From Acridotheres tristis (Eukaryota; Chordata; Aves; Passeriformes; Sturnidae), in the NCBI GenBank assembly GCA_037013685.1, contig CM072884.1, forward strand, positions 106,443,548-106,507,547: a stretch of 64,000 nt of DNA, given 5' to 3'. Shown one piece after another: positions 1 through 59,790 of the stretch (positions are counted from its first letter, which is position 1; every line of letters begins with the position of its first letter). Both the position numbers and the translations under genes were made by a program. The notes beneath the pieces were generated by a model, which searched no databases, was not told the origin of the DNA, and was given only the letters and a program-made list of their open reading frames with translations.

Positions 1-250
1 CTCATTTTATGCTGGAAATGAGAAGTAGGACACGTTTGCTCACATGTTTTGCATGCCTGAGTTTGAGGTAGTCGTGCTTCATCCCCGTCACAGTCACTGG
101 AGAGAAATGGATGCTACCAGACAAGGGCTTCTCTGACCTTTTTAAAATGTTCCTGTGAAGATGAGGTGAGTCATGCCCTGGAAATGCCTGTTTCTCTCTG
201 TTGCTTATAGAGAGGGACTGGAATGATTAGGTCAGAAGAAATACGAGAAA

Positions 251-350
251 TCATAGAATAGAGTCATGGTTTGAATTAGAAGGGACCTTTAAAGGTTACC
301 TAGTCCAAAATCCACCAACCATCCTGATCTCCACCCCTACCCTGTTCAGG
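251..350 (-). mobile_element. CR1 LINE 3'-end fragment (degenerate)
   Basis: tcatagaata followed by catggtttgaattagaaggg and 'gacctttaaaggttacctagtcc' in diverged form is the reverse complement of an avian CR1 3' end. It is old and diverged, and similarity fades after about 350. Confidence 0.65.
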
Positions 351-3300
351 TGAATCGCCCAAAGACTTTTCACACCTCTACAGAGAAGCTACATAATGTA
401 TGATTAGATACCTTTGGTATGCATAGAGATTGAACTTAGTTCTTTTCATGAAAATGCAAATCCAGTTGCTCTGTTAAATCAAATAGAAAGTCTTCATCAA
501 AAATAGTGTGAAATGAGTGTTGCTACACCACATCGTTGTGGCAGAAAGGCAAATGAACACTTGGCATCAAACAGCCTGAAATAACGGAGGACTGGGGTTC
601 CCATCCCCTACAGACACACACCACCTGCAATTTCCTCATTCAGAGCACTCACACACCAGGTCTGTACCTTCTCCCCAAGCCCAGAGTGGATTTCACTGCA
701 GCAGTTCCTCAGCAGTCTTCCTGCAGCCCTCTTGCAGAGCTCAGAGAGAATTTCATTTTGGTTTGTTCATGAAGAAAGCAAAATCAATGATTTTGATTTG
801 TTTCAAGTGGACTAAACGTCAGATGAGTCATGAGTTTTTCTGCAAAATGAAATGTTTGATGAAGTGAAGGCACATCCTTTGGAGTACTCTTAGTTCAGCA
901 AATTAGTGAAAGCATTTGAATTTGGAGATACAAATAGATTTCTATTGTGTGTTTGAAGAACGTTCATCCATTCCTGTGCAACATATCTGTTGCTGTTTTT
1001 TTGGTGAGAAAATTCTGCTGGGGAAAAAACAAATAAACCTGGGAGTCTTGTTAAGTAATGAAGATAGTCCATTTGTTCTACCCTGCATTTTCTACTGATG
1101 AAGCTCCCTGTAACAGTGCTGCAGTACAGACCACTGCCCCAGGGATCTCACAACACGTGGTGGTGGCTCAGCTTCAGTCCCAGTGGAGACAGGGAACTTA
1201 AGGATGATGAGTAAAGGTTGTGACCAGATCTGACCAGTGATGGATATGAGAGGGGCTTTTGGGTGTCCTGTGATCCTGGTGGCAAATGCAATCATGTCAC
1301 AGCACAATATGTATAAATTTAACTTCTCCTAAACTGTGTTGATATCGGAAAGAAACACTAGTGGTTAGAAAGCAGAATTTGGAGTCTTGCTGGCATTGTA
1401 CTTGCTTTCAATTTCTACAAGAATTCAATGCCAAGAGATTTTTTCCTGCTGCCAAACGCCATGTGTATTTTAATGTGGGGAAAAGATGCTACAGATTTTC
1501 AGAAATGAAGAATTGATAAATTTTCTTCATCTTATATTAGCTAAACTTCATAATGGTGAGTCTTGGTTAAATTAATAACTTTTGCTTTAAGCAAAATGTG
1601 TAAGGTCAATATTAGAACTTGTTTTACAACTGTGTATAAATCCATTCTGTTCTAGACCTCAGTTTACTGCTTCTCTTTCCATTTCATCACAGAAAATATA
1701 AAGACAAGGAATTAACTTAAACATATTAAGGTAAAGTTCAATGCTGAATGAATTAATGCCGTCACACACATTGTGACTAAGAATAAGACTGAGATGACTC
1801 AAGCCCTAACTCATATTTTCATATTTGATTTAACATTGCACAGATGCTATTTGCTTCACAACAGCAGAAATATTTTTCCTTCATTCATTCTTTGATTCAG
1901 ATCTGTTTCGTTTCTTTGATCTGGCAAACTGATGAATTGAATTTTTTCCATTCTTACCCCGGAAGTGTCTTCTTTTCTGGCTAAATACTCAGCCACAAAA
2001 CCAGGTTTACCCAATGATGAGCAAAACAAAAGAAAAAGGTTTCCACCTTATCGTGTCATTCTTCCCACTTCTTGCCTCCTGTTTGCAAATAAATTATCTT
2101 AAACATGACAGATTCCCCTGAATCTTCTCTTAATATAGAACAGATTCTTAGATACTTGTTTATTCCAAAGCTCCGAAGGAGTTAAATTCTTTCATTGTTT
2201 TGTAGGATCTCTAGGGAGCATGGGCTTATGTTCACAAATGAACTTCCTGGTGGTCTTGCTACCTCTGGTTTGTTCTGCACTTGATCCCCTGCCTGAATGG
2301 CTGCTGCATTTTTCCCAGTTTAAAAAATAAGCCAAGCTTGTTGGGGTGGCAGCCAGCAGTGCCTCTCTAGTGAGCTTTCTCTGGGCAGTGCTGTTCCCTG
2401 AGGGTTGTAACCTGACTGAACACTTGCATAAGCCTAAATTTCTACAGCAGGGAAACAGAAAATGTAATTTATTTTTTTAAAATGCTTGTCTTGGTTGAAC
2501 TTAATGCTTTTTATCAGGGCTGAAAAACAAGCAGAGGGCGACCTGTAGAAGGAACAATGTTTAGTGACTGCTCAGGCTGTCAGTGCTGAACTTAGTCCTA
2601 GCTCTCTTATTTGTACAGTCAGGCAAGTTAATTTACTGCTTTCTTACACAGCAAGGTCTGCTTCATAGACTTAATGAGCTTTAACATTATTGCTTCAGTC
2701 TTTAAACACTCATGATTTTGATTTTGAAATATTATTACAGTGATTGTAGAAATTAGATATAACTTGCAGGCATTGGCTGTGGTTGGAGAGATCTGCAGTC
2801 CTGTAGGAAGGTACACGACAGCTCTGCCAAGACATTTCCAGACAGCTGGAATTGTGCCCTACCCAAAAAAATGAACTGCTTCTGAATCTGTTGGGTTTGT
2901 TTGATTAACAAATCTGAGTTTTTCTAATTACTCTGAAGTCAAACATACTCATACTACACTAGCCAGAAAGTAGACATAAAGAATCATATTTTCAGCTTCT
3001 CTGTCAGCCTGTATTCATTCCAGTGCACTGATACCAATTTGTGCTTTAAATGACTCTTCAAACTCTGTTGCTGTCACTCAGAAATGATCCTTTCTTTATT
3101 GCATTACGTGACTTCCCAGTTCATAGTCTTCCAGCTCTTACCTCTGAAGGTCTTTGAAGATTGCTCTTGCCCAAAGAATCTGCTTACTATTTACATTGTA
3201 ATACTGACCAGAGCTCTCGCTTGGTTGAATCCACGTGCAATTAACTGATTTCACATTCAATAAGTGTGGTTTAGTTTTCCTTTCTTGCCACTTGACTTTG

Positions 3301-6300
3301 GTGTCTTGACTGGCTCTTTCTCACCTTACAAATTTGTTGATTTTGTGTAACAAGCGTTTCCTGGTCCTTCAGGACCTGCTGACACTTGGTTTGCTCACCT
3401 GGGCGTGTGCCCTCTGCAAACACATTGCTGGGAAGTGAAGCTGGTTTTTCTCGCTCCTGTTCATGGCATTCTGCAAGCAGCATGATTAAATGAGAGCAGG
3501 AGGAGAAACCAAGCTGGCCTTTACAGTTTCAGCATGGTAAGCTTTACATTTGTGCATTTTTGTCTTCCTGCCATTTTATTAGAATTAATGTGGGCACTCC
3601 TTCCCCTCCTTCCTCCATCATTGGCTTTCATACAGCTGTGGGCATCAGAGAAAAGAAAAATAGCTGTGGATGTGGACCATGCTTTGGTGGCTACCTACTG
3701 ATGCCATATTAGTTTTGAATTTTACTTCTGACCCCTGTGTGAATGAACTCAGTGTACAGAGTATTTGTGTGTTTTAAGCAGCACATATATGATATGTGCC
3801 TCTTTCCATTTGAGTGTTGAAGCTGTGTGCACTGGATTTAGATTCACCATGCTGTGATCTACAGTGCTGGCACTGAGCTGGGTGGTGAAACCTGTGGTTT
3901 CCTGAAGCCTAGGGAAGGGTCAGTAATGCCAATAATCCTGTTCCTGCAGTTTCCAGCTAGGCTCTCATACCTCATGCAGCTTTGGTTCAAGCAGTGATTG
4001 GTGCCTTTTCAGGAGATGATCTGGCTCAGCTTCTTAAGTGGCAAGAGTCAATTACAGCACCACATCATGCTGCGTTTGGCTACACTTGTTAGGAATTTCC
4101 TTACCAGTATGGAAATACAGTTTATGCCTATCCTAAATACACCCATGCTAGTAAATATATGTAGTGCAAACATTTCTCTGCTGGCAAAGAATTTCCTGCC
4201 AGCAGTAGGTGGAGAGTCTATCACTCAAGCAATGTGAGGTTCCTGTACCACTGCAGTCAGTGCATGTGGAAAATATTGCCTCTATTGCTGAGTCACTGAA
4301 TTGTTCCATGTCCTGGCTTCCAGCTAAGTAAACATAATGGTTCAGCCGTGGGAGCAATTTCTTGCATCAGGCCATTTGATGACAGAGCCATTGAAGAAAA
4401 GAGGTTAATTCCTCTCCCTTCATCTTTCTTCTTTTCAGCCGTGTCTCTAGAGAGCAGGATGCTGCTTCTCCTTCCCAGGAAGATAGGGGAGAGATGAAGC
4501 AAAAGTGTTTTGGAGTGCAGATGAGTGTTGTCTTGCTGGGCCCAGGAGGATGCCCGTGGCAGGAACATTCATGGTCACTGTGCCTGTGCTAAATGCAAAC
4601 GTCACTGATTGCAGTGGATTCACTACAATTCCTGTTTTACCATAATTCATTCACCATTATTTCTGAACTGATGTCCCTCAGGGAAGTTCAGTTTTGGAGT
4701 GCTATACTTGTCACAAGAATCTACGTGGCTAGAGTTAGAAAAAATAAATGTGTTCTTGCACACTGTAATGCTTTTTTTTGCTGCTTTTATGTCTTGTTGT
4801 TGTTGTTTATTTCTTAGGCAGTCCTTATTCTTTTGTCTTGGGAGGGTGAGCAAATGCTCTCTGGTACCTGTGTGCAGTGGATACAGTTATATGCAGGATA
4901 AACTTTTTATTAGTTTTTGTCTAATCTTGCTGTCTTATGCCAACAAGTGCATGTTACTTCTAATGAGTCTTCTCACAACAATACCTTCAGAGAGTAGAAC
5001 TCTGTTCTAGAGATATATTTCTATGAGGGTAAGAGAAGTGCCAAGAGCATGGGGGATAGTCTTACTGAGCATTTTTTCTACCCTTCCCATGAGGCAAGGG
5101 AAAACAACCACTTCAGAAGCTCCCTTACATGGAGCCTTGGGATTATGTCACAATGGAGCAGGAATGAATGAAGTGTCTCCTTCCTCTGCAAGTCTGACAT
5201 CAGGTCATTGCTTTACTCTGCCTTAAGAAATTGATGCTCTGTCTACATACTGAAAGTAGATTAGAACAAAGCCCATTCTTTTAGGGGAGGTTTGCATTTT
5301 TCTCAGTGTCCTAATTCACATTTTAGTGCTCCTCAAATGCTCTGTTATGTGAGATATTCACTCACTTTAGGATGAAAACAACTAAATTTCCTAATCAGCC
5401 CCAGGGCTGCTTAATAAAACATCAGAAGCCTGTTAAAAGGAACATTGTCACCCTTTAAAGGCTGGCTGACTGCTTTTGTTTTTAAACCGTAGTTTGATTA
5501 ATGATTCAGTATTTGTCAGCTAATTTATTCTGGACCATTTAGAGAGAGAGCAAAAGTAGCGCAGGAAAGGAGAAGAGCGAATTTTCCTATTAAGTCTTAA
5601 TTTGAAATACAGGCCTGGTCTCTAATAATGTGTTGTCTAAAGCAGGGGAGTCTAAAGTGGTAGATTATTAAAAACAGTATCTCTTAACTCATTAGTCTCC
5701 CTTCCTATAGAGCAAATGTTCCTGCAGGTTGTGCTGTCATTGTTCTCCTGTTTAACAACTGCATGTTCTGCAGGAGTGCCCAGCACTTACACACAGGGCA
5801 GGGGCCACACCAGGTGGTCTCCTTCTGTGAGGATGCTTTGGCACATCTTGTACCAGCACCAGGCAGAACAAGCAGCAGTCTTTGGAATTTCAACAAAAAA
5901 TCTATCTAATTAGGTAGGAGTGATGGAGGATGCAAGAGGAAGGATTTTTTTTTTTTTTACTAGATCTGCTTCCTGAGGGGTAAAGACATCTGCAGTATTT
6001 CCAGTCCTAAAAGTTAGCCAAGCAAGGGTATCATTGTCTAAGAATTATAAAAGAATTGGGAAAACCTGTTTTATGCAAAGTTAACTGCTGCCACTACTTC
6101 AGCTGGCCTGGGGTACAGAATATCCCCTGGGTGAGATCATGAGTGTAACATGCTGAGAAGGAACCTGTCTGAGCAAAGAGGAGCTTCTCTTGAGGTATTT
6201 GCTGAAGCTTCGTCAGGGAGAGAGTATCTGGTTGGGAAATCATATTTTTGAGTGGCAATTTCATAGTGTAGAAGAAAATCTGGGAGGTGAGGTGTGTCTG

Positions 6301-8079
6301 AATCTTAATGTCAGTTATCTGGTAGGTGCACAATTGTTGGACAAGTGACAGACAGGAAAACTGGGTTTTGTGAGCATCGGGTCTGTTACTGCAGCCTGAA
6401 CACAAAACCTGCATTGCTGATGAGCTCAGTGTGCTGGAGCTGTTCCCCCACCAAAGCAGTAAGTAATTGGAGGATGCTGCTTTTTAAGACTCTCATTGGT
6501 GAGGTTTACATCTTGCTAACACTGTGTATGAGATCATTAAACAGGCAGACATCCTGGTTCAGTAGGAGGATTCTAATTGCTAATTGACAATGTATTTTAA
6601 TCTACATAAAACTAGTTGAACACATAAGCAGATAAAATTGTATTTCCTGATTGCTGCCAAATCTCGCTGTTAGGTAAAAAGGACAGTTAAAATCCATAAG
6701 ATTTTTGTCATAGATGTGACTGAAGGATAAATTCTGAGGAATCTTCAGTATAAAATAGAAAGCCACACAAACCATTGTGAATAAAATTCAACTTCAGTTG
6801 ATTTTAGTGATTCTACTAGAATAGAATCTACTACAATCCTAATTCTGTTACTGTGGGTAACATGAATGTAATTTATGTCTATCTCTCCATCGGGTAAACT
6901 TCAAAATGCTCTGTATTATTCTCTATGTTGCAAACTCCGATGTAGTTTCTGTTGTCTTTGCAAACAAGGCTGTAATGGCGTCTAGTCAAAATTACATAGT
7001 TCCCCATAATTCAGTTGTCAGCATGAGATATCTGGATTTTTTTTAATAGGCCACTGTGGTTTAGGATTTCTTCCCTGTAAGAAACTGAATGGAATGATCT
7101 TTCAGCTCATTTACGTCTGGCACAGGAGTGTGTAGCATTCTGAAATTTTGTCTGACTTATCTGACAATTTGTGGTCTCATCACTCTTACCAGTGCTTAGT
7201 TCTGCTCTGGGCTCTGTGTATTTGACCCTCCAGGTGGCAAATGAAATAACTGGATTCCCAATTATGGCTTTGGAAATTGTGGATGTCATATGTGCCTCCC
7301 TGCTTTGAGAGAAAAATCTCCCAGGACGTTCAAGGATCAGCAACACACCTAGTCAAAGGGAATATTTGAGGCTTTTTTATGGTCTGTACTAGAGTCCTAA
7401 TCTCTTTAGGGTTAAAAGAAAAGCTGAGAGGAAATTACCAGATGTCAAGTTAACCTTATCAAGCAGTTTTTATCTTCCCTGAATTCCCAATACCAGAATA
7501 TCTCACAAGGTGGTTCTTGGCAGCCTGCTTGCTATACCACTGCACTGTGGTTCTGCAAGAACCCCTGGTTACCTATAGCACATCATCAGTCCAATAATGG
7601 TGCTGTCAGAGATCATTTTTAACACTTTTCTTATCCCAAATTTCTAATTGTTTCACTGTCTTTCCCCTTTACCTCTTGGCTTTCCATTTCCAATAAAACC
7701 TGTCCTTTTTTCCCCAGTTAAAAAAAATAAATGCCTGTGAAAATAATGCTGCTTGTCACCCATGCTATTCCTGCAAGGAAAATCACCAAACAGAATTTCA
7801 GAGGACCTTGACCAGACAAGCAATGACTGTGTGAGATTTGTGCTGATGCCCCATGCTCCCCAGTCTGCTGATGTTAGCATCTGCTTGGGTTAAAAGTACT
7901 TTCACCAGGCATTTTTCTAGGCAGTTCAAGGAAGAACCTGACCTTCATGATAATATCAAAGAACAGTTCACATATTGGATTTTTTCCTTTTGTTTACAAG
8001 TATCTTGGTCTTATGGTACAAATAGAAACACCTATTTCATGAATTTAAGAACAAATTTAATAGTCCAACATCGGGTAGT

Positions 8080-8236
8080 TTGTGTTTTGATTTGGTTTTT
8101 TGTTTGTTTGGTTTTTGGGTTTTGTTGGATTTTTTGGGTTTTTTTGTTTTGTTTTGTGGGTTTTTTGTGGGTTTTTTTTGGGGTTTTTTGGGTTTTTTTG
8201 TTTTTTTTTGTTTTTATTTTCTTTGTGTGGGGGAGA
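8080..8236 (+). repeat. T/G-rich low-complexity tract with G-runs
   Basis: About 150 nt on this strand consist almost entirely of T and G. G-runs occur at 8117-8119, 8136-8138, 8158-8160, 8169-8171, 8180-8183 and 8190-8192, separated by T-rich spacers. The last four are 6-8 nt apart. The 154-codon ORF through it is compositional. Confidence 0.85.
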
Positions 8237-8811
8237 GTGTTGTGTTATTATTTTCCTATTAAAATAAATGCAGAGAACAAAAGTCGGGTTTTTTTAATGT
8301 GTGTTTTTATTACTTAGCTGTTGTATGTATAAGGAAGCAATCTCACCAAAAGTAGTTGTCTATGGTCTATTTGTTTCCCAACTTTCAGTGATAAGAAGCT
8401 CATAACTGACACTCCTGACTTGTATTTCTGCCTTGGCTTGACTAGTTGTGTGCTTCAGTTTTGTATCACCTTCCTGTTCCATTTTCTTACTTGATGACAG
8501 TGACCTGATAGTTGGACCTGTATGGCAGAAACAATGAGATTTTTTACACTTTCTTATGGAAAAACATCAAACTTTTATGTCAGTTGTGTATAAGTGGCCC
8601 CTGAGATAACCTGGTAAGTCTGTAGGCTGTTCTTCAGTAGCTTCCAATTCATTACTAGATTTAGGTTTTGTCAAGTCAGACTGTGATGGTAATTTCAAAA
8701 ATCACCCAGACATGTTTGTTTTGACTTTCAGGTAGTCTGATATAAATATCAACCCAGTGATTTTGTGGCTCCTAACTACAATTACTCAGGAAGCTGCTTC
8801 TGCAGCTGCAG

Positions 8812-57016
<48,205 letters not shown>

Positions 57017-58590
57017 AAGACTTTATCTACTGGGGGGTGCCACAGGTACTCCTGGCCTTAGTGGCGTCCAGGCTCTTGTCACTTTGCCCATTTGAACATC
57101 GAAAGGGTTGTACCCTTTGCCTTGGATATTAAGGCTCTGAGTGAGACTTTAATGCATTCTGCACTTTCATGCACATTTTTTACTGAGGCTTCTTGTGCGA
57201 ATTGTTTCTCCTGAAGCCAGTGAGAACTGGACCTTGTACAGAGATCAGACTGCCTTTCTCTGTTCCTCCTGCTGGCTGGTGTGTGATGAACATTGTGCCT
57301 GAGTGCTGCTCAGAGTGAGCAAATTCTCTGGCTGGTCTTTTATTGACTAATGCCAGGTTTATGAATCTCTTCCTGGCTCAGACATGGCCCAGAAGGCAGC
57401 AGTGGCACAGTGCAAGCAGATTCAGAGTGAGTCTGTGCTTTGGTGTTTGGAAGTTAAGAAGCCATAATGTCGTGAAGGACAACAAACAGTGTTTCTTTAT
57501 CATGTTTGCTTGTTGGGCTGTGCAGTGGTGCAGCACAATAGGCTTGGGACCAAAACCCAGCCAAGCAGGGCCAATGCAGTGTGTTGCACCCTAGATACAG
57601 GCAGCAGTGAGCTGGTGGGCAGTGCTGGTGTCTTGTCATCCTCCGGGTATTTTAATGCACTTGTATAAAAGGCAGACTTGGTTCAACATAATCAAAGAGC
57701 CTCTAATGAAAATGAATCATAACAAATCCTCAGTTTCCAGAACTACATGATGCTACTGTGTTTTTCATTCAGTTGACAGCTCTAGCCAAGACCTTCTGAT
57801 GTCATTGAACAGAGGGAATATGTCCACATGCCAGTCCCCATCTGATGTGTCACTGAGATGAGACATATGCCACGTTCAGACAGAGTTAGCAAAAACTTGA
57901 TTCAACAGATTGTATAGAACAGAATGGGATTAAAATACACGCCAAAATTATTTGCATAACTGCAAAATCTTCTCTGAATGGGGTCCCATTCAGGCTCATG
58001 CACACTATTTATAATCCAGGTAGGACATTCCTCCTGAACATCCCCCAGTACATTTAGTGATGAGTGGGTCTTGGCCAATACAATCATTAATCTTATTAAC
58101 CATGACAGCTGTTCAACAGTAATGTTGTGATTGCTTCAGGTATAAGACCAAGGAAGATCAGGAAACTGAGTGAACAGCATTTCTTTTGAATTTTCCACAA
58201 TCAGAATACAGCTTTCTATTTGCACTGGTAAATACATGTATAGCTATTCCTACATTTTGATTTTCCCCCCAAAGTTTATTGCAAGAAATCTAGATTGAAC
58301 AACAGAGTATGTTGATATGATAGTTAAGCAACTACAGCTGGAGATTCTGACATCGGTAGTTGTCCTAGTGTAAAATTAACTACATGTATTTAGAGCTGAA
58401 TTCAAAACCTTAAAATGTAACATTAATTCTTTTCTTTTTAAGATATTTTATGCTGTTTTTTGTTGGTTGGACACTGCAGGGAAGTTTACAGCCAGTCTTC
58501 TAATATCATAATATTATTGGATAAAATAGTATTTATTTGTGTTGAAAACAATGGTTTTAATAAAATTATTTGTTTCCTTATGCATAAGTT
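57017..58590 (+). other. SYTL5: probable SYTL5 3' UTR
   Basis: About 1.5 kb follows the stop codon without a splice donor or ORF of note. Its downstream end is set at the first AATAAA after the stop (58559-58564). A variant ATTAAA occurs earlier at 57929-57934. The extent is inferred and there is no transcript evidence. Confidence 0.5.
58559..58564 (+). promoter_or_regulatory. candidate SYTL5 polyadenylation signal (AATAAA)
   Basis: It is the first canonical AATAAA found downstream of the stop codon, and a T-rich stretch follows (attatttgtttcctt). Another AATAAA lies near 60690. Confidence 0.4.
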
Positions 58591-59170
58591 ATTTCAAAGT
58601 TCTGATATGACTTTTAAAAGTCCCTGGAGGTAGTGGTTGCCCAGTTGGAGACTCACCATTTTCAGAAATTACCAAGTCATCTTTGAAAATGAAAATTCTC
58701 CTACAGAATCTCAGATTGGCAACCAAATGTCAGTGGTTACCCAAGAAAACTGACTTCATTTTCCTTCTTTATCTTTTCTTCATTTTCTTCAGAAGTTCAA
58801 CTTAAATTGGGCAGTGAGGGAAGTTCAGTTTGGTTTTTAGCTTTTAATTTTTCCAGCCAAAATAATTCTGTCATTCTACAATTTCTTGCTGCAGATGCTG
58901 TGAGCTGATAAATTAGAGCACAAATATCAAGCACACAAAATTTTATGACCTTGTTCTTATCACAATAGTCTGTCTTTAAGTATTAGATTATTTTTTATCA
59001 GTATCTTCAAAATGAAACCAAACCTAGGTTTTGACACCTAAACTACTTCTCTCTTTAACAGAATTGTTTTGAGTTGTCTTGGTTGTTTGTACTAAAAACC
59101 TGAATTTATTTTGGGAATAACAATATTACACTGACGTGTAGGCGCAAAGTTCAGGTTTTTTTCTTTTGCT

Positions 59171-59440
59171 AGAAGTTGTTTCAAACAGATAAACTTGTTG
59201 AATCCAAAGAAAATGATTCTTCGAGGTAAAATTCCAGCTCAAGCTGTAGAGGAACAATTGTCTGTTGAATGGTTTGCTTTGATTAATTTTGATGGTGAAA
59301 ATGGCAAAAATAACAGCAAAAATATCCTCCATGTTGGACCTTGGAATGGGCATTTTTTCATTTGCCACACTAAAAAACTTAAAATAATTTTAAATTGGAT
59401 TTATTTTTGCATGAAGCATAAGTGTTTGCCGAATTTTTGA
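59171..59440 (+). other. unassigned short ORF after a splice-acceptor-like tract
   Basis: The sequence gtttttttcttttgctag ends near 59172 and is followed by an open frame containing NPKKMILRGKIPAQAVEEQL, then NILHVGPWNGHFFICHTKK. The G-x-IP-x-A and H-x-x-P...I-C-x-T spacing is loosely like galectin strands. No donor was identified. It may be a chance ORF or a decayed exon. Confidence 0.2.
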
Positions 59441-59549
59441 ATGGTACTTCCTAACCTTTTAAGCATGTAGATTTTAGATAAACTGCATCTTGCTTCGAAA
59501 CAAACAAAAAAATTACTGTATTTTACTGCTTCAACTTCTGCCCATTTAG

Positions 59550-59790
59550 GTCCTAAGGCAGAGTTTGTGATGAATGGTCTCATCTGGGACGTGTCACCCA
59601 GCGCACACATGGGCTTTAAGCTCTGCCTTTTCCTTCCAAAGGGCCAAAATGTCACTCTGAACCCACACCTGAAATTACAGGCTGGGCTATGGACAAGCTG
59701 CAGTTCAGCCTGTGGGAGGAACAGGTTCACCTGGGAAGGAATTCTGGCCAAGGAGGTGATGTTTGCTGTTGGTGGGTTTGGGGCAGAACA
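59550..59790 (+). other. unassigned short ORF, weakly galectin-like
   Basis: It follows cttctgcccatttag. The open frame reads PKAEFVMNGLIWDVSPSAHM, then GFKLCLFLPKGQNVTLNPHL. The pattern P-x-A-x-x-F-x-L, then N-V-x-L-NP-x-L, is reminiscent of the galectin S4-S5 strands, but the usual W-x-x-E is not in frame. It is listed so that it can be checked. Confidence 0.2.

Larger units (their letters stand above)
1..8811. other. upstream region or intron 1: no coding gene seen
   Basis: No ORF here resembles a known protein, and no CpG island or clear promoter was seen. It contains an old CR1 3' fragment near 251, a T14 run at 5945-5958 and a T/G-rich tract at about 8080-8230. Mammalian SYTL5 has non-coding first exons upstream of the ATG exon. 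One could lie here but I cannot place it. Confidence 0.6.

Noticed and set aside
7853..8317. 154-codon plus-strand ORF with runs of Phe, Gly and Val
   Set aside because: It is created by the T/G low-complexity tract, not by protein selection.
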